Shown: piece by piece, positions 24,001-29,803 of the stretch
Position numbering within the stretch: the first letter of the stretch is position 1
Layout: every line of letters starts with the position of its first letter
Source of the DNA: Clostridia bacterium
Lineage (GTDB): Bacteria; Bacillota; Clostridia; Oscillospirales; CAG-272
Length of the DNA: 33,356 nt
Reading direction: 5' to 3'
NCBI GenBank assembly: GCA_017938425.1
Contig: JAGBBQ010000071.1
Span: 1 to 33,356, forward strand
The notes under the pieces: model-generated
The model's input: the letters and a program-made list of their open reading frames with translations, nothing else
The model's database searches: none
What the model was told of the DNA's origin: nothing
Made by a program: the position numbers and the translations under genes

Positions 24001-24604
24001 TCTCGGCAAGATCCTTATAATCCCAGGCAGCAACCTTGGTGATCTCGTGAGAGGTACGGAAGCCGTCGAAGAAGTTAAGGAAAGGAACTCTGCCCTTGAT
24101 GGTAGCAAGGTGAGCGACAGCACCGAGGTCCATAACCTCCTGGCCGTTGCTCTCCGCCATCATAGCAAAGCCGGTCTGACGGCAGGCATATACGTCGGAA
24201 TGGTCACCGAAAATGTTCAGCGCGTGGGAGGCTACGCATCTTGCGGATACGTGGATCACGCAAGGAAGCAGCTCGCCTGCGATCTTGTACATATTGGGGA
24301 TCATAAGAAGAAGACCCTGAGAGGCGGTGTAGGTGGTGGTCATCGCACCGGCTGCAAGAGAGCCGTGAACCGCACCTGCGGCACCTGCCTCGGACTGCAT
24401 CTCAACGACCTTAACGTTCGTGCCGAACACGTTCTTTGCGGGCTCGCCGAAGATGTTCTTGTTGGAAGCAGACCAGGTGTCTGTAACCTCAGCCATATTG
24501 GACGAGGGGGTGATGGGGTAGATAGCAGCAACTTCCGTAAACGCATACGAAACGTGCGCAGCGGCGGTGTTACCATCCATAGAAATTTTCTTTCTTTCTA
24601 CCAT
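21008..24604 (-). CDS. nifJ: Pyruvate:ferredoxin (flavodoxin) oxidoreductase, single chain
   Basis: A roughly 1198-residue homodimeric-type PFOR, which oxidises pyruvate and CoA to acetyl-CoA and CO2 and reduces ferredoxin, the central step of clostridial fermentation. Domains in order: the N-terminal domain with AIYPITPSSNMAE near 25, domains II/III, a two-cluster ferredoxin insert (CIQCNNCAFVCPHAC near 700 and CMGCTLCVKACPV near 755), the cysteine pair CAGCAE near 830 that with later cysteines binds the proximal cluster, and the TPP-binding GDGWAYDIGFGG near 985 with NTGGQASKAS. The length is normal. The start is set at 24604 because GGAGG lies 7 bases before it; an ATG five codons upstream overlaps that site. 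Its TPP cofactor is supplied by the thiT/thiN genes of this window. Confidence 0.96.
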   Translation of the reverse strand: MVERKKISMDGNTAAAHVSYAFTEVAAIYPITPSSNMAEVTDTWSASNKNIFGEPAKNVFGTNVKVVEMQSEAGAAGAVHGSLAAGAMTTTYTASQGLLLMIPNMYKIAGELLPCVIHVSARCVASHALNIFGDHSDVYACRQTGFAMMAESNGQEVMDLGAVAHLATIKGRVPFLNFFDGFRTSHEITKVAAWDYKDLAEMVDWDSVKAFRDRSLNPESTPMLRGSAENGDIFFQHREACNPYYDALPAIVEEYMGKVNEKLGTDYKLFNYYGAPDADRVIVAMGSVCDVAEEVIDYLLAKGEKVGLVKVRLYRPFVAEKLAEAIPATAKVISVLDRTKEPGSLGEPLYLDVIAALNEVGRCGVKVLGGRYGLGSKDTIPASVFAIYENMAGEQKNHFTIGIVDDLTGHSLTEKAAPDTAPQDMIQCKFWGLGGDGTVGANKNSIKIIGDHTDKFIQAYFQYDSKKTSGITISHLRFGDSPIKSSYYINKADFVACHNNAYLNKYDMISDVKPGGTFLLDCPWSVEELDKHLPASVKTYIAKNNIKFYIINATKLAIDLGNAKVKNTVLQSAFFSLAGILPIEEALEYMKKAAYKSYIKKGQAIVDLNYAAIDAGKDALTAVDVPAAWANAGETAPVAKATGTRASLVEFVNDIVVPVGRMQGDSLTVSTFAKYADGTFPQGSAAYEKRGVAVSVPQWNPETCIQCNNCAFVCPHACIRPFAMTAAEAEAAPAVSKFTDKPVAKTEYKFMMAVSPLDCMGCTLCVKACPVTANAAKTGKAPALEMKPIATQLDQQAAYDYAVAKVSEKPELINVTVKGSQFKQPLLEYSGSCAGCAETSYARLITQLFGERMYISNATGCSSIWGGSAPATPYTVNKESGRGPAWANSLFEDNAEHGLGMYLGQKTIRERLIAMVEEMMASDKASAEFKAAAESFLATKDNGNANAAPTKALIAELEKAAAAGCPTAPKILAEKQYLSKKAVWIFGGDGWAYDIGFGGLDHVLASGEDVNVMVFDTEVYSNTGGQASKASNIGQVAQFAAAGKAIGKKNLAEIAMSYGYVYVAQIAMGADMNQTLKAIAEAEAYPGPSLIIGYAPCEMHSIKGGMANCQAEMKKAVETGYWHMFRFNPALKAEGKNPFSLDSKEPTGNYQDFIGGEARYTRLAQQFPERAKELFEKAEATAKAKYDKLVHLVEFYNN

Positions 24605-24671
24605 TGGTTTTTCCTCCATATATAAATTTTATTATAAACATATAACGCGGCGTGCGTACACACCATCGGTT

Positions 24672-24700
24672 ATTATAACACAAAATAACTAAAAAGTAAA
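24672..24700 (-). promoter_or_regulatory. Promoter of the pyruvate:ferredoxin oxidoreductase gene
   Basis: Minus-strand TTTACT (24695-24700), a 17-base spacer and TATAAT (24672-24677). The transcript has a leader of about 60 bases containing AT-rich sequence. Confidence 0.65.
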
Positions 24701-24823
24701 GAGAAAGCGGAAATTTTCGTTAATATTTTAATAATTTTAGCCTTTTTCACAAACCGCGGCGAAAAAAAACACCTGCCGATGTGTCATTTTTGGAATTTCG
24801 GAAGCAAAGTACGCCTTTTTGAC

Positions 24824-24852
24824 TTGACAAAGCGGGCGGGCGGTTGTATAAT
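24824..24852 (+). promoter_or_regulatory. Promoter of trpS
   Basis: A perfect TTGACA (24824-24829), a 17-base spacer and a perfect TATAAT (24847-24852). The leader is only about 35 bases, too short for a T-box. Confidence 0.88.
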
Positions 24853-24890
24853 AATATGATGAAAACATACACGCGAAAGGACCTTTCTTT

Positions 24891-25886
24891 ATGAACGGCG
24901 ATAAGAAAACCGTCTTCTCCGGGGTGCAGCCCTCGGGAAACCTCACCATCGGAAACTATCTCGGCGCGATCAAAAACTTCACGCGCTTCTCGGATGAATA
25001 CAAGACCTTCTACTGCGTAGTGGATATGCACGCCATCACCGTGCGCCAGGTGCCCGCGGAGCTTCGCCGCCGCACCTACGAGACCCTCGCTCTCTATATG
25101 GCGTGCGGCCTGGATGAGAAGAAGAACACCCTCTTCGTGCAGTCGCACGTGCCCGCGCACGCAGAGCTCGGCTGGATCCTCGATTGCTATACGATGTTCG
25201 GCGAGCTTTCCCGTATGACACAGTTTAAGGATAAAAGCGCAAAAAATGCACAGAATATCAATGCGGGTCTCTTCACCTACCCCACGCTGATGGCGGCGGA
25301 TATCCTCCTCTATCAGACCGATCTCGTGCCCGTCGGCATCGATCAGAAGCAGCACCTGGAGCTTGCGCGCGATATCGCAATGCGCTTCAACCAGCTCTAC
25401 AGCGATACCTTCACCGTGCCCGAGGGCTATATCCCGACCGATACGATGAAGATCATGTCCCTCGCCGCTCCCACGCAGAAGATGTCCAAGTCCGACGAGA
25501 ACGCAAACGCCGTGGTCTATATCCTTGACTCCAAGGACGATATGATCCGCAAGTTCAAGAAGGCGGTGACCGACTCGGAGGCAGAGGTGCGCTACGCGCC
25601 CGGCAAGGACGGCGTCAACAACCTGATGACCATCTACCGCGCCTTCACCGGCAAATCCTTCGAGGAGATCGAAAGAGAATTTGCAGGCAAGGGCTACGGT
25701 GACTTCAAGCTCGCCGTCGGCGAGGCCTGTGCTGACGGTCTCGCGCCCGTGCGCGCGGAGTTTGACCGTCTGATGGCGGACAAGGCATTCCTTGAATCCG
25801 TGATGAAAAACGGAGCGGAGGAAGCCGCGTATTACGCAAGAAAAACGATGTCGAAGGTCAGAAGAAAGATCGGTTTTGTAAACTAA
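24891..25886 (+). CDS. trpS: Tryptophanyl-tRNA synthetase
   Basis: A 331-residue class I aminoacyl-tRNA synthetase that charges tRNA-Trp. The HIGH-equivalent is in SGNLTIGNYLG (residues 15-25) and the KMSKS loop is KMSKSDEN (197-204). GDKKTVFSGVQPSG at the start, VDMHAIT near 44, and DLVPVGIDQKQHLELARDIA near 144 (tryptophan and dimer-interface region) are typical of bacterial TrpRS. The length is normal. RBS AAAGGA lies about 9 bases before the ATG. The gene is monocistronic with a perfect promoter and a hairpin terminator, and is divergent from the PFOR gene. Confidence 0.97.
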   Translation: MNGDKKTVFSGVQPSGNLTIGNYLGAIKNFTRFSDEYKTFYCVVDMHAITVRQVPAELRRRTYETLALYMACGLDEKKNTLFVQSHVPAHAELGWILDCYTMFGELSRMTQFKDKSAKNAQNINAGLFTYPTLMAADILLYQTDLVPVGIDQKQHLELARDIAMRFNQLYSDTFTVPEGYIPTDTMKIMSLAAPTQKMSKSDENANAVVYILDSKDDMIRKFKKAVTDSEAEVRYAPGKDGVNNLMTIYRAFTGKSFEEIEREFAGKGYGDFKLAVGEACADGLAPVRAEFDRLMADKAFLESVMKNGAEEAAYYARKTMSKVRRKIGFVN

Positions 25887-25909
25887 TTTTTACATATTAG
25901 AGAAAGACA

Positions 25910-25952
25910 GTGGAAGAGAAGCCCCGAGGCGCCCCTCTTCCACTTATTTTTT
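25910..25952 (+). terminator. Terminator of trpS, ending against the next start codon
   Basis: GTGGAAGAG (25910-25918) pairs perfectly with CTCTTCCAC (25935-25943). TTATTTTTT follows, and the very next base begins the ATG of the following gene. Confidence 0.85.
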
Positions 25953-26870
25953 ATGAAGCCGATCATCTGTTTTTTATTCACCTTTTTACTCTCTCTGTTT
26001 CTGATGCCGCGTGCCAGGCGCGCAGGGCTTTTGCTCGGTGCGCTCGATACGCCCGACGGCGGCCGCCACCGCCACAAGGGACCGACGGTGCGCTTTGGCG
26101 GCGCGGGAATATTCGCCGCCTTCCTTCTTTCCCTATGGCTCTTTTACCGCCCTCTTGACGCCGTTGGTGCGGCACTGCTCTCGGGCGGCGGCATCATCTT
26201 CTTCTGCGGTGTGCTGGACGACGTGCGCGGTCTGAGCCCGAAAACGAAGCTGATCTTCCAGGCCGCGGCGGCGATCACGGCGCTTGCCGTTTTGTCCGTG
26301 CCGCGCGAGATCTCCTTTCTCTCGCTCTCGCTGCCGCTTCCCACCCTTGCGGGCTACGGCTACGGCATCTATCGCTTTATGCTCTATATGAACGGCGTGA
26401 ACTTCACCGACGGCATCGACGGTCTCTGCGCGGCGGGCTCGCTCGTCGCTCTCTTCGGCTTCGGCACGGTGCTTGCCTTTCATGGCGAGAGCGGTGCGCT
26501 CGCCGCCTTTCTTCTGCTCTTTTCCCTGCTCGGCTTTCTTCCCTACAACCTTCCCCCCGCAGGGCTCTTTATGGGTGACTCGGGCGCGCAGCTGCTCGGC
26601 TTTTCGCTCGCCGTGCTTGCCATGACGCCGATCGGCGGCAGGATCCGCACCGAATGCGCCCTTTTTCTCGCGCTTCCCGCGCTGGATACCTTCGTTTCGG
26701 TCACGCGCCGCCTTTTGCAGGGAAAAAGCCCCTTCCGTGCGGATCGCGGCCATCTCCATCACATGCTGATCGAGGCGGGGCTTTCGCCGAAGGGGGCTTT
26801 GAAAATATTGGTTTTCTTTTCGATGGCGATGACGGCGCTCGGGATGATACTTCTCTTACCCCTCGGATGA
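25953..26870 (+). CDS. MraY/WecA-family undecaprenyl-phosphate sugar-1-phosphate transferase (TagO/WecA-type)
   Basis: A 305-residue polytopic membrane enzyme that transfers a sugar-1-phosphate, usually GlcNAc-1-P, from a UDP-sugar to undecaprenyl phosphate, the first step of teichoic acid or other wall polymer synthesis. Motifs: DTPDGGRHRHKGPTVRFGG near 32, GVLDDVRGLSPK with the Mg-binding DD (89-90), MNGVNFTDGIDGL (146-158), FMGDSGA (206-212) and the WecA-type RADRGHLHH (262-270). The HLHH motif favours WecA/TagO over MraY. There is no ribosome binding site before the ATG, which directly abuts the trpS terminator T-run. The first hydrophobic segment argues against starting at the next ATG (26004). 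It overlaps the convergent DUF1576 gene by 15 bases. Confidence 0.9.
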   Translation: MKPIICFLFTFLLSLFLMPRARRAGLLLGALDTPDGGRHRHKGPTVRFGGAGIFAAFLLSLWLFYRPLDAVGAALLSGGGIIFFCGVLDDVRGLSPKTKLIFQAAAAITALAVLSVPREISFLSLSLPLPTLAGYGYGIYRFMLYMNGVNFTDGIDGLCAAGSLVALFGFGTVLAFHGESGALAAFLLLFSLLGFLPYNLPPAGLFMGDSGAQLLGFSLAVLAMTPIGGRIRTECALFLALPALDTFVSVTRRLLQGKSPFRADRGHLHHMLIEAGLSPKGALKILVFFSMAMTALGMILLLPLG

Positions 26871-28286
26871 GGGTGCGTGCGCCGCATCGTCACGGTATTT
26901 CGGCTTGATATGATAGAAGTCGAGCAGGCAGATGAGGATCAGCGCGGTAAGCCCCGCGGTGAAGCCGCCGTTATACAGCACGAAGCCGCCGTGCATCTCG
27001 TCGGTCACGGTGCAGATGGTCGCGCCGAGGAAGCCTGCCAGCGTACCGAAGCGCTTTCCGTATTTCCCTGCAAAGGGGCAAAGGCCGGTGGCGAAGGCAA
27101 AGCCGTTCACGTAGCTTTGCGTGCCGAGCGTCCAGGCGACGGGGCGGCCGAGCGCCACGCAGGCGAGAGAGCAGACCGCGAAGAGCGAGAAATAGCCGAG
27201 CGCGATCGGCGCGATATTGCGCACGTGCTGTCCGTCCGCCGAGAAGGAGAGCGCCGCGAAAACGACACCGACCGTCGGCCCCGTGAAGCATGCCGCGGCG
27301 GGCAGACCGGGGATCAGGAGCGGCAGCGCGAACACCGCGTTCAGATACACGAGCAGCGAAAGCCCGTACACGCCGAAATTGACGAAGCAGAGCGGCACGC
27401 CGTAAAGATGGTAGAAATCCGTTCCCCTTCCGCTGGAGCGAAGCAGGGCGCGGTAGCCGCGAAGGCTTTTTTTGTTTAGCAAAAAGCCGACGAGGAGCGT
27501 GAGCGCGAACAGGAGGAAAAGGCAGCCCTCGGCAAAAAGTCCTTCGGAGGAAAGCAAGGACGGCGTTTCCATCCCCGCGGTGACCGAGGGCGCGGGCTCG
27601 GAAATACCGAGGCTCGGGTAAAGGAAGGAATACAGAAACAGACCGAGAAGGCCGAGCGCGAGCCCTGCCTTATACATATTGTAGCCACGGTGCATCGCCG
27701 AGGTTCCCGGCAGGACGGCGGGCGCAAAGAAGCCGGAGAATACCGTAAGCAGGATCGAAAGCACAAGGCCGATCACCGAAAAGCCGAGCGCATCGCGGTC
27801 GGGCAAGGGATAGGCAAAAAGAAGATCGCTGACAAAGGGCGCCAGCGCCGTGCAGAAGAGCATCAGATGCCCGTTCTCCGAGATGGGACAGCGGCGCACG
27901 AGGCAATGCAGAAGCACGCCGAGCATCGGGAGCCAGAGATTCAGAAAGTTGAGGCCGTAAAAGCCGTGCGCCACCACGAGAAGATAAGCGGCAAACGCCG
28001 TTGCGTTCACAGGCATGCGGGAAAGATGGATCACTGCGTTGGCAATAAGGCCGCACACGCCGACGTTGAAGAAGGTGACTGCGATGCCCGAAAGCGCGAA
28101 ATAATTCGTCACGAGGCGGCTCGGTGCAAGAAGCATCCGCCAAAGCGAGGGAAAGAAATCCCCCTCACGCAGCATCAGCGCCGCAAGTGCCGCGCACACA
28201 AGAAAGTATACACTCAGAAAAAACATAAAACACAGCATACGGACGTCATCTTTCGTCCGCACCGCCATATTCCGACCGTTTTGCAT
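26856..28286 (-). CDS. DUF1576 family membrane protein
   Basis: A 476-residue protein with about 12 hydrophobic segments and two related halves, matching DUF1576 proteins of Firmicutes. Diagnostic stretches are LVTNYFALSGIAVTFFNVGV near 58 and, in the second half, GTDFYHLYGVPLCFVNFGVYG, FTGPTVGVVFAALSF and EMHGGFVLYNGGFTAG. The function of the family is unknown; the symmetric architecture suggests a transporter. The ATG at 28286 has GGAG about 9-10 bases upstream, with a further ATG six codons in. The C-terminus ends in a soluble tail (YHIKPKYRDD). It converges on the WecA-type gene with overlapping 3' ends and has its own promoter. Confidence 0.85.
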   Translation of the reverse strand: MQNGRNMAVRTKDDVRMLCFMFFLSVYFLVCAALAALMLREGDFFPSLWRMLLAPSRLVTNYFALSGIAVTFFNVGVCGLIANAVIHLSRMPVNATAFAAYLLVVAHGFYGLNFLNLWLPMLGVLLHCLVRRCPISENGHLMLFCTALAPFVSDLLFAYPLPDRDALGFSVIGLVLSILLTVFSGFFAPAVLPGTSAMHRGYNMYKAGLALGLLGLFLYSFLYPSLGISEPAPSVTAGMETPSLLSSEGLFAEGCLFLLFALTLLVGFLLNKKSLRGYRALLRSSGRGTDFYHLYGVPLCFVNFGVYGLSLLVYLNAVFALPLLIPGLPAAACFTGPTVGVVFAALSFSADGQHVRNIAPIALGYFSLFAVCSLACVALGRPVAWTLGTQSYVNGFAFATGLCPFAGKYGKRFGTLAGFLGATICTVTDEMHGGFVLYNGGFTAGLTALILICLLDFYHIKPKYRDDAAHAPSSEG

Positions 28287-28316
28287 TTTTTTCTCTCCGT
28301 TTTTGTTATCCCTTAC

Positions 28317-28345
28317 ATTTTACTCTATTATGACGGAAAAATCAA
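28317..28345 (-). promoter_or_regulatory. Promoter of the DUF1576 gene
   Basis: Minus-strand TTGATT (28340-28345), a 17-base spacer and TAAAAT (28317-28322), about 30 bases upstream of the ATG. Confidence 0.55.
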
Positions 28346-28429
28346 GAGGCAAAGGAAGTTTTCCCTCGAAGCGCGGCGGATCGTGAAGAAATCATCCGAA
28401 AAAAATTCTTCCATTTTTTATAAAACCTC

Positions 28430-28458
28430 TTGACAAATGCTTTTTAATTTGCTATAAT
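28430..28458 (+). promoter_or_regulatory. Promoter of tRNA-Thr
   Basis: Perfect TTGACA (28430-28435), a 17-base spacer and perfect TATAAT (28453-28458), 27 bases before the mature tRNA 5' end. Confidence 0.88.
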
Positions 28459-28485
28459 ACAGAATGTCCGCGATGGACATTGGTT

Positions 28486-28561
28486 GCTGCTATGGCTCAG
28501 TTGGTAGAGCACATCCTTGGTAAGGATGAGGTCCCCAGTTCGAATCTGGGTAGCAGCTCCA
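28486..28561 (+). tRNA. tRNA-Thr (anticodon GGT)
   Basis: A complete 76-base cloverleaf. The acceptor stem GCTGCTA pairs with TAGCAGC, the D stem is GCTC/GAGC with AGTTGGTA loop, the anticodon stem is CATCC/GGATG with loop TTGGTAA (anticodon GGT), and the T arm is CCCAG/CTGGG with TTCGAAT. The discriminator base is T, and CCA is encoded. It is transcribed alone from a consensus promoter and ended by the hairpin at 28571. Confidence 0.97.
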
Positions 28562-28570
28562 AACAAAAAA

Positions 28571-28594
28571 CGCACCCAAAAGGGTGCGTTTTTT
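28571..28594 (+). terminator. Terminator of tRNA-Thr
   Basis: CGCACCC (28571-28577) and GGGTGCG (28582-28588) with an AAAA loop, followed by six T residues. The arms are identical to those of the terminator at 28927. Confidence 0.9.
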
Positions 28595-28663
28595 GTTTGA
28601 ACCGCTATCTGCGATTCGCACCGGGTTTTTGCGCTCCTGCGCAAAATCCAGTTTGCAGTCGCC

Positions 28664-28732
28664 GCGCAGAGCGCGTCGAGCTCGCTCGTAAGCGGCAAGC
28701 GTGCGCCTACTCGCCATAGGCGAGAAACTGGG
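28664..28732. repeat. 69-bp perfect direct repeat, copy 1
   Basis: Begins GCGCAGAGCGCGTCGAGCTC and ends CGAGAAACTGGG. It is identical to 28854-28922, exactly 190 bases away. It contains the palindrome CGAGCTCG and a hairpin CTCGCC-ATA-GGCGAG. No coding capacity is supported. Upstream, 28606-28663 holds only a TTTTGCGC/GCGCAAAA hairpin. Confidence 0.95.
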
Positions 28733-28747
28733 TAGCAAGAGATTATA

Positions 28748-28853
28748 CACTCGCTTTGCGAGTGATGATATGCGCTTGCTTTTGCAAGCGATGATATACA
28801 AGGCTTTGCCTTGATGATATGCACGCCTATGGCGTGATTGATGCGGAGCATCA
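28748..28853. repeat. Array of five mini-hairpins with an ATGATAT linker
   Basis: Five consecutive stems lie at 28748-28764 (CACTCGC/GCGAGTG), 28773-28790 (CGCTTGC/GCAAGCG), 28799-28813 (CAAGGC/GCCTTG), 28822-28836 (CACGCC/GGCGTG) and 28839-28853 (TGATGC/GCATCA). Loops are 3-4 bases, mostly TTT or TAT. The first three are each followed by ATGATAT, the fourth by the degenerate ATTGATG. Stem sequences differ while geometry and linker are kept. Confidence 0.9.
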
Positions 28854-28922
28854 GCGCAGAGCGCGTCGAGCTCGCTCGTAAGCGGCAAGCGTGCGCCTAC
28901 TCGCCATAGGCGAGAAACTGGG
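28854..28922. repeat. 69-bp perfect direct repeat, copy 2
   Basis: Identical base for base to 28664-28732. It directly follows the last mini-hairpin and runs to within four bases of the terminator at 28927. Confidence 0.95.
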
Positions 28923-28926
28923 AAAA

Positions 28927-28951
28927 CGCACCCAATTGGGTGCGTTTTTTT
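28927..28951 (-). terminator. Bidirectional terminator of the glycyl radical enzyme operon
   Basis: The 18-base perfect palindrome CGCACCCAATTGGGTGCG (28927-28944) has AAAA on its left and seven T residues on its right. It lies 16 bases past the activase stop on the minus strand. Confidence 0.85.
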
Positions 28952-28966
28952 GTTTTCAACCGCCGA

Positions 28967-29803
28967 TCAATCCTCTTTCGCGCCGTTCACGGCAGGAAGG
29001 CCGAAGCTCTTGAACACCGCCACCGCACGCTCCACGTCCTCCAGCAAGGTTTCCTCCGAGGGCAAATGACAAGGCATTTCCAGCGCCTCATAGCGCGATG
29101 CGGCAAAACTGTGATACTGCAATACCTTTATTTTTTCGATCCCCTTCAGCCCAAGAAGAAATTCTGCGATTTTCTCGCACTCGCCGTCATTATACCCCTT
29201 CACAAGCGGATAGCGAATTTCCACCCTGCATCCCCGCTCGCAAAGAAAGGACAGGTTCTCTAAAATCCGCGCATTTCCCTTTCCCGTGCATCGCAGGTGC
29301 ACCGCCTCGTCCATCGCCTTAACATCATATAAAAACTTCTCCGTGTAGGGGATCAAATTTTCCAGCACCTCGCGCTTGGCGTGCCCGCAGGTATCGATAT
29401 AAACACCGATGCCGCGATCGAACAGCGCCTTTGCAAGTGCGACGGCAAATTCAGGCTGAGCCAGGCATTCTCCGCCCGAAAGCGTTACACCGCCCTTTTC
29501 ACCGAAAAACGGAGCATCGGCGCTCAAAAGCGCCGCAAGCGCCTCGGCCTCATACTCCATGCCGTATACCCAAAGCGCACCCGTGGGACAACGCTCTGCC
29601 GCTTCGGCACTTTGCTCGCCACGGCAAGCACCGCAGGAGATGCATTTTCCTTTGAAATACGCAACCTGCCTCTCAAACGAAAGGCTTTCCGGATTGTGGC
29701 ACCACAAGCAGCGAAGCGGGCATCCTTTAAAAAACACCGTGGTTCTCAGCCCCTCGCCGTCGTGAATCTCCATGCGCTTGATTCCCGAAATCCTTCCCTT
29801 CAT
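28967..29803 (-). CDS. Glycyl radical enzyme activase (radical SAM)
   Basis: A 278-residue radical SAM protein of the PflA family, which installs the glycyl radical on its partner enzyme using SAM and a [4Fe-4S] cluster. The cluster-binding CxxxCxxC is in GCPLRCLWCHNPES (C28, C32, C35). The SAM-binding GGE is in VTLSGGECLAQPEF near 107. A single auxiliary four-cysteine set follows (C54, C57, C60, C72 in CISCGAC...CPTGA), whereas many non-PFL activases have two such clusters. Its ATG overlaps the stop of the partner enzyme gene (ATGA), so the two are translationally coupled and act as a pair. Anaerobic expression is expected. Confidence 0.93.
   Translation of the reverse strand: MKGRISGIKRMEIHDGEGLRTTVFFKGCPLRCLWCHNPESLSFERQVAYFKGKCISCGACRGEQSAEAAERCPTGALWVYGMEYEAEALAALLSADAPFFGEKGGVTLSGGECLAQPEFAVALAKALFDRGIGVYIDTCGHAKREVLENLIPYTEKFLYDVKAMDEAVHLRCTGKGNARILENLSFLCERGCRVEIRYPLVKGYNDGECEKIAEFLLGLKGIEKIKVLQYHSFAASRYEALEMPCHLPSEETLLEDVERAVAVFKSFGLPAVNGAKED

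Noticed and set aside
21032-24625. A 1197-residue open frame on the plus strand opposite the PFOR gene.
   Set aside because: It is a mirror of the codon bias of the PFOR gene; the encoded sequence has no recognisable domain and the PFOR frame is certain.
24853-24890. A T-box leader upstream of trpS.
   Set aside because: Only about 35 bases separate the perfect promoter from the ATG, far too short for a T-box.
25910-26158. An 82-residue frame starting with GTG inside the trpS terminator.
   Set aside because: It lies in another frame of the WecA-type gene and begins in the hairpin stem; no family features.
28748-28853. The hairpin array as a CRISPR array.
   Set aside because: The conserved unit is only about seven bases, the variable parts are themselves palindromes, the period is 23-26 bases and there are no cas genes.
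28444-28888. Minus-strand open frames over the tRNA-Thr gene and the repeat region that could be read as hypothetical proteins (segments such as QIRTGDLILTKDVLYQL).
   Set aside because: They are antisense translations of the tRNA and of the hairpin repeats, a well-known kind of spurious gene call, with no ribosome binding site or codon signature.
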